A stretch of 18,612 nt of DNA from Prevotella sp. (GTDB taxonomy: Bacteria; Bacillota; Clostridia; Oscillospirales; Ruminococcaceae). The stretch lies in assembly GCA_023663025.1 (NCBI GenBank), contig JAMPIC010000034.1:1-18612 (forward strand). The letters are read 5' to 3'. The stretch's first letter is position 1, and every line of letters begins with the position of its first letter. A program made the translations under genes and the position numbers. The notes beneath the pieces are model-generated. The model was given only the letters and a program-made list of their open reading frames with translations. It did not search any database and was not told the DNA's origin. Of the stretch, positions 6,689-14,464 are shown piece by piece.

Positions 6689-8155
6689 GTGAAGAAAAAT
6701 TTATTCGGACGGTTTGCGGGCGCGGGAATTTCGGTCTGCATGGCGGTCTGCATGGCGGTCTGCATGGCGTTCGGTTCGGCGGGATTTACCGCTTTCGCGG
6801 AGGAGATTGAGGACGAGGATACCGTTTTCGTCGAGGAAAACGAGATAGACGAGGACGCCGAAGCCGAAGCGGACAAAGACGGCGCGGATGTCGATGCCGT
6901 TACGGAGGACGATGATCCCGGAGATTTTACCGGAGAAACTCCAACCGTCGACGACGACGACGCTGTTGCGGGCGGCTTCGCGGACGATTATCACGAAGTG
7001 ACCCTCCCCGCGAGAAATATCCGCCTTAAAGTGAAGCAGACAAACAATCTGGAAATCGGAAAGACCTTTCAGATAAAGTACGCGTTTACTCCGCTGAAGT
7101 CGGACGACTACGTTACATACAGAAATTTCAACAAAAGCATTGTAAAGGTAGACCAGAACGGTCTCGTTACGGCCGTGGGATACGGCGAAGCCAAGGTTCA
7201 GCTTGAGACCTCGGGCGGAAAGAAAAAGAACGTTTACTTTGTTGTAACCGGTTCCGACGGCGACGAAAACGCCGAACCCGAATTGGGCGAGGTAACGGAT
7301 ATTGAATTTGCCGACAGCTTTATCATGCTCCGCGCGGGAAAAAGCTTCAAGACAGACGTTATCTTCTACCCTCTCGGACTTTACGCCGATCTGACCTACA
7401 GCTCGGACGATACGGGCGTTGCCAAAGTCTCGGCGGACGGAAAGATAACTGGCGTCGGCGCGGGAACGGCTGTGATAACGGCTTCCGCACCCAATGGGGT
7501 AAAGGCTGTGATGAACGTTACCGTGTATGACGACGTTCTGCGCGGGATAGACGTTTCCAAATGGCAGGGAAACGTAAACTGGAAAAAAGTGTCCGTTTCG
7601 GGAATAGATTTCGTTATGATAAGAAGCTCTTTCGGCAGCGAGCACACCGACGAAATGCTGGACAAAAACGTTGAGGGCTGCGAGAAATACGGCATTCCCT
7701 ACGGCTTCTATCACTATACCTACGCGGCGACCCCCGAGGAAGCCAAAAAGGAAGCGAAGTATTTCCTGAAGCAGATACGGGGATACAGTCCCGAATATCC
7801 GATCGTGCTGGATATCGAGGAGGAGTTCTACAAGAAAATGGACCGCAAGCAGGTCACGGCTATAATGACGTCTTTCATGGACGTTCTGGAGGACGCGGGT
7901 TACTACGCCATGGTTTACAATTCGCCCAACTTTATCAAGGCGTGCCTGAACGAGTCCGCGCTGAAAAAGTACGACATATGGATCGCCTGCTGGGGCGACG
8001 AGGAAAGACTTAACTCGCTGTACGACGGTCAGTACGGAATGTGGCAGTACTCAGCCACGGGCAGAGTGAACGGCATAAACGGCGACGTGGACTTGGACTA
8101 CTCCTACAAAGATTATGCCGAAATAATCAGGGAGGGCGGCTACAATAACCTGTGA
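6689..8155 (+). CDS. Secreted GH25 lysozyme with two Big_2 domains
   Basis: A 488-residue exported muramidase. Order: signal peptide (about 1-38, ending AFAEE), an Asp/Glu-rich linker (about 39-100), two bacterial Ig-like Big_2 domains (about 103-186 and 200-278, each with the GLVTAVGYG or GKITGVGAG signature), then a GH25 catalytic domain (about 284-484). Catalytic features are intact: DVSKWQG (Asp288) and the DxE pair in VLDIEEEF (Asp375, Glu377), plus PYGFYHY and MWQYS. GH25 enzymes cleave the beta-1,4 MurNAc-GlcNAc bond, so a role in wall turnover or attack on competitors is likely. The start codon is GTG, 8 nt after AGGAGGA. The hydrophobic core of the signal peptide is built from an exact 12-bp tandem repeat (VCMA three times). 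Confidence 0.95.
   Translation: MKKNLFGRFAGAGISVCMAVCMAVCMAFGSAGFTAFAEEIEDEDTVFVEENEIDEDAEAEADKDGADVDAVTEDDDPGDFTGETPTVDDDDAVAGGFADDYHEVTLPARNIRLKVKQTNNLEIGKTFQIKYAFTPLKSDDYVTYRNFNKSIVKVDQNGLVTAVGYGEAKVQLETSGGKKKNVYFVVTGSDGDENAEPELGEVTDIEFADSFIMLRAGKSFKTDVIFYPLGLYADLTYSSDDTGVAKVSADGKITGVGAGTAVITASAPNGVKAVMNVTVYDDVLRGIDVSKWQGNVNWKKVSVSGIDFVMIRSSFGSEHTDEMLDKNVEGCEKYGIPYGFYHYTYAATPEEAKKEAKYFLKQIRGYSPEYPIVLDIEEEFYKKMDRKQVTAIMTSFMDVLEDAGYYAMVYNSPNFIKACLNESALKKYDIWIACWGDEERLNSLYDGQYGMWQYSATGRVNGINGDVDLDYSYKDYAEIIREGGYNNL
6734..6769 (+). repeat. 12-bp tandem repeat, three exact copies, in a signal peptide
   Basis: GTCTGCATGGCG is repeated three times without a mismatch (6734-6745, 6746-6757, 6758-6769). 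Each unit encodes VCMA in the hydrophobic core of the GH25 signal peptide, so gain or loss of a unit keeps the frame and changes the core by four residues. Confidence 0.97.
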
Positions 8156-8197
8156 CGGATTTGCGGCGGCTGAAAAATTTCCTATTTCGGGAAACGC

Positions 8198-8225
8198 TTG
8201 ACAAACAGAGGAAAAATGTTAAAAT
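8198..8225 (+). promoter_or_regulatory. Candidate sigma-A promoter after the GH25 gene
   Basis: TTGACA (8198-8203), 16-nt spacer, TAAAAT (8220-8225). The match is good, but a strong hairpin begins only 12 nt later, so either the transcript is stopped at once or read-through feeds the cyclase gene at 8461. Confidence 0.55.
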
Positions 8226-8236
8226 ACTTTTAATTG

Positions 8237-8261
8237 AAAACGGCGCACATAACGCCGTTTT
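8237..8261. terminator. Terminator-like hairpin, possibly bidirectional
   Basis: A perfect 9-bp stem, AAAACGGCG (8237-8245) and CGCCGTTTT (8253-8261), with a 7-nt loop, followed by CGCTCTTTT. The A-run before and T-run inside and after fit a terminator usable on either strand. It most simply ends the GH25 transcript about 80 nt after its stop. The rest of the 305-nt gap (8156-8460) has promoter-like and hairpin elements but no gene. Confidence 0.65.
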
Positions 8262-8355
8262 CGCTCTTTTGAAGTTCCCCCCGTCACGCCGTAAAACGCC
8301 GAGGGAGCGTCCGGTGCAAATTTCGTCGAAAAAAACGCCGATTTCGCCGAATGCG

Positions 8356-8383
8356 GTTACGGTGTGCGCTTTTGCTGTATAAT
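8356..8383 (+). promoter_or_regulatory. Candidate promoter of the diguanylate cyclase gene
   Basis: A perfect TATAAT (8378-8383) is preceded at 16 nt by GTTACG (8356-8361), a poor -35. The start codon lies 77 nt downstream of the -10. Its strength is uncertain and it may need an activator. Confidence 0.5.
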
Positions 8384-8398
8384 TGTTCACGGTCAAAG

Positions 8399-8426
8399 CG
8401 GGGACGGGTATAAAAGTCCCGTTTTT
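8399..8426 (+). terminator. Attenuator-like hairpin in the leader of the cyclase gene
   Basis: GGGAC (8401-8405) pairs with GTCCC (8416-8420), extendable by a C-G pair past one bulge, followed by TTTTT (8422-8426). It sits between the candidate promoter and the cyclase start, 34 nt before the ATG. The stem is short, so this may be a weak attenuator or coincidence. Confidence 0.4.
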
Positions 8427-8460
8427 GCTGCGGTCAAATCTGTTTTGAAAGGATATCCGT

Positions 8461-10296
8461 ATGAATAACAATTCAGTATTAAATTCAGCTCCGCTCGATA
8501 CCGGAAAATATCTTGCGATTCAGTCCACTATCATCAAATGCGTTCATACCCTGCATATCAGCGAAAATATCGACGAAGCCATAAACGAGCTTCTCTCCAT
8601 TATCGCGGACTTCTACAAAGCCGACAGAGGCTACATATTCGAGTTCGACGACGACAATGTGATGATGCACAATACCTACGAGTGGTGCAGAGAGGGAGTA
8701 GAGCCTGCCATCGAGCTTCTCTCCGACGTGGAAATAAAGACCATCGACCGCTGGCTCGGCTACTTCAAAGAGCGGGGCGAGTTCTACATAACCTCCGTGG
8801 GCAAGGAGGTGGCGGAGGATTCCGTTGAGTATATGCTGCTCGTCCAGCAAGGGATAGAATGCCTTATGGCTGCCCCGATCACGCTGAACGGCAGACTTGT
8901 GGGATTTATCGGCGTGGACAACCCAAGGGACAACACGGATACTCTGCTGCTGATGCAGGCGGCTTCCGCGTTTGTGGTAAACGACATCTGCAAGCGCGAG
9001 ACCGTCGAGGAGCGGATAATCAAGTCCATATCAAAGATATACATTTCAATGCACCTGATAAATATTCCCGAGGACAGCCACAGGGAGCTGCGCGGCGGAA
9101 CTAAAATAAAAAAGCTGCTGAAACGTCCCGAACACGCGGCTTCGCAGATCAAGTCCGCCATGACGGACTTCACGGACAGGGAGTTCCTGCCGGGAATGCT
9201 GAGCTTTGTGGACTTCTCTACGCTTAACGAACGTCTGAGCGATACAAACGTTATAAGCTACGAGTTCCTTTCCTCGGACGGTCGTTGGTGCAGAGCCAAT
9301 TTCATACTGATGAGCCGCGACGACGGCGGCAGTCCGGTACAGGTCATCTTAGCGGTGCAGTACATCGACAGGGAAAAACGGCAGGAGCTGGAGTACCGCC
9401 GCGCTCTGAAAGCCGCTTTGGAAAATCAGAACGAGATATACGCGGAAATGCTCCATATACAGAAATGCGGAGTTATCGCCTCAAACGCCGAGAGCGGGAA
9501 AATACTTATGATGAACGACGCGGCTCTGCGGCTTTTCGGTCTGGAAAAGCCGGACGGTGTTTACAGCGATATTTTCGACAGGATAATTTCCGACAATAAG
9601 GAGGAAATACGAAGCAAGCTTGCGTGTATGAACGAGACCCTCGGCAGCTGCGACTACGAGTACGCCATAAAGCGGGAGGACGGCGAACTGACCTACATAA
9701 TCTCCCGCGCGAGGACGGCAGTTCTGGCAAGCGGTGAAAAGGTCATGATAAACTCGCTTATGGACATCACGGAACAAAAAAAGCTTGAAAACGAGCTTCT
9801 TGTCCTTTCGGAGACGGACGTTCTTACGGGCATATGCAACCGCCGCAGCGGCGAAGCCAGAATCGAGGAGCTTATCGGGAACGGCGCAAAGGGTATGTTC
9901 TGTCTGCTGGATATAGACAAATTCAAGTCCATCAACGACAATTACGGTCACATAGTCGGAGACAAGGCTTTGACCGCGGTTGCCGAGTGCCTTAAAAAGA
10001 GCTTCCGCAGCAGCGACGTTACGATGCGCCTTGGCGGGGACGAGTTCGCGGCATTTGCCGCAGGCGTCTCAACCGAAGCGCAGGGGGCGGAGTGCATAAA
10101 CAGATTTTTCGCCGAAGTGGAAAAGACAGACATTCCCGAGATCGGCAGGGGCGGCGTTTCGGTAAGTCTGGGCGCGGTTCTGTTCGGCGGGAAAGAAAAT
10201 ACGAAGTTCGACAAGATATACGCTATGGCGGATTCGGCAATGTATGTATGCAAGAATGACTGCGGAAACCGTTTCGGTTTTTATCACGCTAAATGA
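8461..10296 (+). CDS. Diguanylate cyclase with GAF and PAS sensory domains
   Basis: A 611-residue protein without signal peptide or membrane helix, so cytosolic. Order: GAF-like domain (about 15-175), a degenerate PAS/PAC-like part (about 230-315), a PAS domain (about 337-445) ending in the MDITEQKKLENEL linker, and a GGDEF domain (about 450-611). The GGDEF catalytic motif is intact (MRLGGDEFAAF, 525-529). The inhibitory I-site RSSD (516-519) sits exactly five residues before it, so product feedback is expected. It should convert two GTP to c-di-GMP in response to an intracellular or diffusible signal; the ligand is unknown. The start is ATG, 7 nt after AAAGGA. No EAL or HD-GYP partner is in the window. 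Confidence 0.95.
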   Translation: MNNNSVLNSAPLDTGKYLAIQSTIIKCVHTLHISENIDEAINELLSIIADFYKADRGYIFEFDDDNVMMHNTYEWCREGVEPAIELLSDVEIKTIDRWLGYFKERGEFYITSVGKEVAEDSVEYMLLVQQGIECLMAAPITLNGRLVGFIGVDNPRDNTDTLLLMQAASAFVVNDICKRETVEERIIKSISKIYISMHLINIPEDSHRELRGGTKIKKLLKRPEHAASQIKSAMTDFTDREFLPGMLSFVDFSTLNERLSDTNVISYEFLSSDGRWCRANFILMSRDDGGSPVQVILAVQYIDREKRQELEYRRALKAALENQNEIYAEMLHIQKCGVIASNAESGKILMMNDAALRLFGLEKPDGVYSDIFDRIISDNKEEIRSKLACMNETLGSCDYEYAIKREDGELTYIISRARTAVLASGEKVMINSLMDITEQKKLENELLVLSETDVLTGICNRRSGEARIEELIGNGAKGMFCLLDIDKFKSINDNYGHIVGDKALTAVAECLKKSFRSSDVTMRLGGDEFAAFAAGVSTEAQGAECINRFFAEVEKTDIPEIGRGGVSVSLGAVLFGGKENTKFDKIYAMADSAMYVCKNDCGNRFGFYHAK

Positions 10297-10302
10297 TCGG
10301 GG

Positions 10303-10362
10303 CGGCAAAGCCGCAGTATCGGACGGTCGGGTATACCGGCTTTCGATACTGCGGTTTCGCTG
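10303..10362. terminator. Large stem-loop after the cyclase gene
   Basis: Seven nt after the stop codon begins a stem of about 20 bp: CCGCAGTATCG (10311-10321) pairs perfectly with CGATACTGCGG (10344-10354), and the stem extends outward to 10303/10362 with one mismatch and a few G-U pairs. The 22-nt loop holds a small nested hairpin around GTATAC. There is no real T-run after it, so it may protect the 3' end rather than be an efficient intrinsic terminator. Confidence 0.6.
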
Positions 10363-10456
10363 TTGTACCGAACGGCGGAGCTTGTCCCCAATCGTCATAT
10401 TTAACAAAAAACACGCGCAAAACGGCAAATATTTTTACCCTAAATATTTCAATACG

Positions 10457-10470
10457 GTTACAATTGTAAC
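10457..10470. promoter_or_regulatory. Perfect 14-bp palindrome, candidate operator
   Basis: GTTACAATTGTAAC is its own reverse complement. It lies about 46 bp before the -35 of the transporter operon. The core TACA-N2-TGTA is the operator pattern known for BlaI/MecI/CopY-type repressors. No such regulator is encoded in the window, so the binding protein is unknown. Confidence 0.5.
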
Positions 10471-10516
10471 AATGCGGGAGAAAAATTTAAAAAATGATTA
10501 CAGTTTTCGATTATGA

Positions 10517-10545
10517 TAGAAAAAACGGAAATTATATGCTATAAT
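10517..10545 (+). promoter_or_regulatory. Extended -10 promoter of the transporter operon
   Basis: A perfect TATAAT (10540-10545) with an upstream TGC (10537-10539) gives an extended -10. The -35 at 17 nt is TAGAAA (10517-10522), four of six matches. Transcription should begin near 10552. This also rules out an in-frame ATG at 10544 as the permease start, since it lies inside the -10. Confidence 0.8.
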
Positions 10546-10560
10546 GATAATCAGCTTAAT

Positions 10561-10617
10561 ATGTTCGGAAAGGAGAAACTCCGCGCCGAAGCGGAAACGT
10601 CAAATTATGAAACTTAA
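10561..10617 (+). CDS. Possible 18-codon leader ORF overlapping the permease start
   Basis: An ATG about 9 nt after the predicted transcription start opens an 18-codon frame (MFGKEKLRAEAETSNYET) that ends 11 nt inside the following permease gene, in another frame. It has no ribosome binding site of its own and would be near-leaderless. Its interest is that the only AAAGGAG here (10569-10575) is inside this frame and 31 nt before the permease ATG. It could be chance. Confidence 0.25.
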   Translation: MFGKEKLRAEAETSNYET

Positions 10618-11554
10618 AGAAAAGCAGTCCCGCAGCGGCGGGTCAAAGGTCAAAAGAACAAAGGAAAAAAGACCGAAAGGTTCGTTCATAAAAACTCTGA
10701 AACGGGACGGAGCATTTCCCTATCTGTGCTTGCTGCCCAGCCTTATCGGAGTTCTGATCTTTTTCATAATCCCGTTCTGCGTGATAATTTACTACTCATT
10801 GGTAGATAATCCCATTAACAAGGAATTCGTATTTTTGCAGAACTACATAAATATAGTTAAGAATACGGCGTTCAGGCGGGCGGCTGTGAATACGTTCACG
10901 TTTTCGCTGACGGCTGTGCCGCTGGCTGTGGTTCTGTCCCTGCTTCTGGCAATGCTGCTGGACTGTAAGATACCCTTTGTAAGCCAGTTCCGCACAAGCT
11001 TTCTTTGTCCGATGATGGTGCCCGTCGCCTCGGTTGTGCTCATATGGCAGGTTATTTTCCACTACAACGGCGTGCTGAACGATTTCCTCGCCAATTTTGG
11101 GGTGGACAAGATAGACTGGCTCAAATCCGCAAAAGGGCAGATCGTTATAGTCGTGCTGTTTTTGTGGAAAAATTTGGGCTATAATATGATACTTTTCCTG
11201 TCGGCGCTGAACAATATCCCCAAGGATATCGTGGAGGTAGCCACTCTCGAGGGCGCGGGAGCTTTCTACAAGTTCTTCCGCATAAAGCTCAGGTATCTTT
11301 CGCCGACCATACTGTTCGTGACGGTGCTTTCGCTTATCAATTCGTTTAAGGTTTTCCGCGAGGTGTACCTGCTCACGGGGGACTATCCCTACGACAGCCT
11401 GTATATGCTCCAGCACTTCATGAACAACACATTCCGCAACATCGACTACCAGAAGCTGTCCTCGGCGGCTATACTTATGGCGATAGTTATGGTGGCGATA
11501 ATAGGCGCACTGTTCATTGCGGAAAATAAATTCGGAGAGGACGTTGAAGGGTGA
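10607..11554 (+). CDS. ABC importer permease, MalF type
   Basis: A 315-residue inner membrane protein with a strongly basic cytosolic N-terminus (about 1-40) and six hydrophobic segments. The EAA loop, which contacts the ATPase, is recognisable as EVATLEGAGAFYKFFRIKL (from residue 210), with the conserved Gly216. Proteins of this type (sugar ABC permease, UgpA/MalF-like) pair with a MalG-type partner, here the next gene. The start was set at the ATG at 10607 because the protein aligns with the family from there and the 10544 alternative is inside the promoter. The ribosome binding site is odd: the good AAAGGAG is 31 nt away and only a weak GGAAAC is near. No ABC ATPase is present; Firmicutes often share one such as MsmX/MsmK. 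Confidence 0.9.
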   Translation: MKLKEKQSRSGGSKVKRTKEKRPKGSFIKTLKRDGAFPYLCLLPSLIGVLIFFIIPFCVIIYYSLVDNPINKEFVFLQNYINIVKNTAFRRAAVNTFTFSLTAVPLAVVLSLLLAMLLDCKIPFVSQFRTSFLCPMMVPVASVVLIWQVIFHYNGVLNDFLANFGVDKIDWLKSAKGQIVIVVLFLWKNLGYNMILFLSALNNIPKDIVEVATLEGAGAFYKFFRIKLRYLSPTILFVTVLSLINSFKVFREVYLLTGDYPYDSLYMLQHFMNNTFRNIDYQKLSSAAILMAIVMVAIIGALFIAENKFGEDVEG

Positions 11555-12519
11555 TCGTATCTAAAACTGCCGCCGGACAGACGGTCAAGCCTCCCGCCGG
11601 CTCCAAAGCGGGCGCGAAGCGGCGGCGCGGATTTTCCAAAAAGGGACAGAAGCTGCTGATGGCGGTGCTTACGGTGTTTGCCGCTGCCGCCGCAGTGATA
11701 TTCCTGCTGCCGACCATACTTACGATGGCGAACTCCTTTATGAGCGCGTCGGAGATAAACGCCAATTACGGAGCAATATTCGCCAAAACCGAAGAGGGCG
11801 GCAAGACCTTTATCTCGGAAAAAATCAATCTGAAATTCATTCCGGACATGGTATCGTTCAGCCAGTACTATACGGTGCTTTTCAAAAGTCCCGACTATCT
11901 GCTGAAATTCTGGAACTCGGTGATACTGGTAGTGCCGATAGTTATTTTCCAGCTTGCGGTGGCGTCCTTTGCGGCGTATGCTTTCGCAAGGCTGAAGGGC
12001 AGGCTGAAAGAGCTTATCTTCTTCGTTTATGTGGTGGTAATGCTCATGCCCTATCAGGTAACGCTTGTGCCCAATTACCTTGTGTCGGACTGGCTGGGAA
12101 TACTCAACACAAGGGCGGCGATAATCCTGCCGGGAATTTTCACGCCGTTCGCGGTTTTCCTGCTGTCGAAGATAATGCGCCGCATACCCTTTTCGCTGAT
12201 AGAAGCGGCTAAGCTGGACGGCGCGGGGGAATTTCAGATATTCATACATATATGCATGCCGCTGTGCAAAAGCGCGCTTTTCTCGGTGGCGATACTGGTC
12301 TTTATAGATTACTGGAACATGGTCGAGCAGCCGCTGATACTGCTTTCGGACACGAGCCTTTATCCGCTGTCGGTGTTCCTGTCCCAGATAAACACGGGCG
12401 AGATAGGACTTGCTTTCGCGGTGGCGACCATCTACATGATACCCACCCTGCTGATGTTCCTCTACGGCGAGGACTATCTTGTGGAGGGCATTGCCTACTC
12501 GGGCGGCATTAAAGGATAA
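11551..12519 (+). CDS. ABC importer permease, MalG type
   Basis: A 322-residue inner membrane protein with six hydrophobic segments. The EAA motif is canonical: IEAAKLDGAGEFQIFIHICMP, with Glu218, Ala219, Ala220 and Gly224. It has a basic, Pro/Gly-rich N-terminus (about 1-30) that should be cytosolic. The extracytoplasmic loop between the first two segments is long (about 60-110), as in MalG-like subunits. The start is a GTG whose last two bases are shared with the TGA stop of the MalF-type gene (GTGA overlap), so the two are translationally coupled and probably form a heterodimer. The ending EDYLVEGIAYSGGIKG resembles the usual C-terminus of this family. Confidence 0.92.
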   Translation: MIVSKTAAGQTVKPPAGSKAGAKRRRGFSKKGQKLLMAVLTVFAAAAAVIFLLPTILTMANSFMSASEINANYGAIFAKTEEGGKTFISEKINLKFIPDMVSFSQYYTVLFKSPDYLLKFWNSVILVVPIVIFQLAVASFAAYAFARLKGRLKELIFFVYVVVMLMPYQVTLVPNYLVSDWLGILNTRAAIILPGIFTPFAVFLLSKIMRRIPFSLIEAAKLDGAGEFQIFIHICMPLCKSALFSVAILVFIDYWNMVEQPLILLSDTSLYPLSVFLSQINTGEIGLAFAVATIYMIPTLLMFLYGEDYLVEGIAYSGGIKG

Positions 12520-12547
12520 TTATTCAACGAAAGGAGAATACCGCAAA

Positions 12548-14452
12548 ATGGAAAACGGTACTAAAAGAAGAGAATGGGTCAAGAACGCGATAATTATTTT
12601 TCTGGTCGTAATGCTGTTGCTGACATTCTTTTCCAATACAATAATGAACTACTCGCTCCCCGAGGTTTCGGCTCAGTATGTCAGAGGAGGAACTCTTTCG
12701 GAACAGATACGGGGCAGCGGCACCGTAGAGGCAAGCCAGAGCTACGAGGTGAAGATCAGCGAGACAAGAACCATCGCGGGCGTCGAGGTCAAGGTCGGCG
12801 ACGAGATCGAAAAGGACGCGACCCTTTTCACCCTCGAGGACAAGGAGAGCGCCGAGCTTGACGAGGCAAAGAAAACCTTGGAGACCGAACGGCAGAAGCT
12901 TGACGACCTGCGGCTCGACTACGACAAGGCTCTGCTGAAAACGGGCGTGGACTACAGCAAGGAAAATCTGAACATTGCCAATCAGGAGGACGATATCGCT
13001 CTCGCAAAGGAGGATCTGTCCAAGCTTGCGGATTATCAGACGGAATACGAAAAGGCGAAAACCAAAACCAAGGACTGCGAAGCCGCCGTAAAGGATATTG
13101 AGGAACAGCTTTCCGCGTTTTCTTCGGAGGACTACGTTTCGCTGGGCAGCGGATACTACAGCAAAATCAGTTCGGCAAAGGATTCCGTTGACAAGTCGGA
13201 AAAGTCCAAAACCAAAAGCGAGGACAAGATAAAGGAATATGAGTCCGATATAGCTTCCGGCGGAAATCAGGACGCTATCAACGCCGCAAAAAAAGCAATG
13301 GACGACAAGCAGCTCGAAATAAACCAGACGATAGAAAATATGAACATGGAAACCGATTACGAAAAGCAGGTCGCATACCAGCAGACTATCGAACGTCTTG
13401 ATCTGGAGCTTGCCCATCTTCAGGAGGACTACAACAATGAGCTGTCAAAATCCTCGGCATATTCCCGCAATGTGCAGCTTCTGAAATCGGAAAAAAACAC
13501 TCTCGACCTCAGGACAAAAGAATACGACAGCGCAAAGAAAAAATACGACGATACTCTCGCCGCGGTAAAATCGGAGCTGAGAGACAAGCAGAAAGAAGCT
13601 CAGGACAAACTGGACGAAGCAAAAGCGGAGGAAGAAGCTCTCGCCAAAAAAGCGGACAAGACCGTCGAGGAGGCGGAAGATGAAATACGCAAAATGGAGC
13701 GCACTCTTGCGGAAACCAAAATAGACCTGGAGCTGAAACAGCGGCAGGACGCTCAGGCGGCGGGCGAGGACAGCCTTGACATGAAAGACAAGCAGTCCAA
13801 GATCGCCGATCAGCAGAAGGTCATTTCCGACTGCGAGGAGAATATCAAAAAGCTGGAAGAAAAATCCATCGGGGCTAAGATAACCGCTCCGGTGGGAGGA
13901 AAGATAACCGAGATCAACGTGGTCGCCGGCGAAGAAGCCGAGGCGCAGAAAACCGTCGCCAAAATCGAAATGAGCGAAAAAGGCTACACGATGGAAATAA
14001 CCGTTACCACGGAGCAGGCGAAAAAAGTCAAGATCGGCGACGAGGCGGAGGTGCAGTATTTCTGGTACGGCGACGCGTCGGCAACGCTCCAGTCCATTAC
14101 CACGGACGCCCAAAATCCCGCCAGGAACAAGATACTGAAATTCGCCGTCAAAGGCGACGTTTCTCCCGGACAGGAGCTGCAGCTCGCAATGGGTTCAAAG
14201 GGACAGAATTACGATATGATCGTTCCCAACAGCGCGATAAGAGAGGACAACAACGGCAAGTTCGTTCTTTCCGTCGTCGCCAAGAGCAGTCCCCTCGGAA
14301 ACCGCTATGTGGCGGAACGGGTGGACGTTGAGGTGCTTGCTTCGGACGATACCTCGTCGGCTGTGTCGGGAGCCGTCTACGGCAGCGAATTTATCATAAC
14401 CACGTCCACAAAGCCTATCGAAGCGGGTATGCAGGTCAGACTTGTTGAATGA
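12548..14452 (+). CDS. HlyD/MacA-like membrane fusion (adaptor) protein with a very long coiled coil
   Basis: A 634-residue membrane-anchored protein. One N-terminal TM helix (about 13-30) is followed by the first half of a lipoyl-like beta domain (about 50-98, with VKVGDEIEKDATLFTLED), a helical coiled-coil hairpin of about 340 residues (about 99-438), the second lipoyl half (ITAPVGGKITEINVVAGEE, from about 444), then beta-barrel and membrane-proximal-like domains to the end. This is the layout of MacA/HlyD adaptors, which link an ABC exporter to outer partners. The coiled coil is far longer than in MacA (roughly 100 residues). Start ATG 11 nt after AAAGGAG. It sits directly after two importer permeases, an unusual position. 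Confidence 0.9.
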   Translation: MENGTKRREWVKNAIIIFLVVMLLLTFFSNTIMNYSLPEVSAQYVRGGTLSEQIRGSGTVEASQSYEVKISETRTIAGVEVKVGDEIEKDATLFTLEDKESAELDEAKKTLETERQKLDDLRLDYDKALLKTGVDYSKENLNIANQEDDIALAKEDLSKLADYQTEYEKAKTKTKDCEAAVKDIEEQLSAFSSEDYVSLGSGYYSKISSAKDSVDKSEKSKTKSEDKIKEYESDIASGGNQDAINAAKKAMDDKQLEINQTIENMNMETDYEKQVAYQQTIERLDLELAHLQEDYNNELSKSSAYSRNVQLLKSEKNTLDLRTKEYDSAKKKYDDTLAAVKSELRDKQKEAQDKLDEAKAEEEALAKKADKTVEEAEDEIRKMERTLAETKIDLELKQRQDAQAAGEDSLDMKDKQSKIADQQKVISDCEENIKKLEEKSIGAKITAPVGGKITEINVVAGEEAEAQKTVAKIEMSEKGYTMEITVTTEQAKKVKIGDEAEVQYFWYGDASATLQSITTDAQNPARNKILKFAVKGDVSPGQELQLAMGSKGQNYDMIVPNSAIREDNNGKFVLSVVAKSSPLGNRYVAERVDVEVLASDDTSSAVSGAVYGSEFIITTSTKPIEAGMQVRLVE

Positions 14453-14464
14453 TCGGAGGCTGCT

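Noticed and set aside
6701..7714. Minus-strand frame of 337 codons within the GH25 gene
   Set aside because: It is antisense to well-recognised Big_2 and GH25 domains and has no start signals; a by-product of biased codon use.
8270..8460. c-di-GMP riboswitch before the cyclase gene
   Set aside because: The conserved GEMM core elements are not visible in this leader; only short hairpins are seen.
11446..12249. Minus-strand frame of 267 codons across the MalG-type permease
   Set aside because: The His/Arg/Tyr-rich translation has no family resemblance and lies opposite the EAA-containing permease.
12524..13417. Minus-strand frame of 297 codons within the adaptor gene
   Set aside because: Antisense to the coiled-coil region; its hydrophobic look comes from reversing Lys/Glu/Asp-rich codons.
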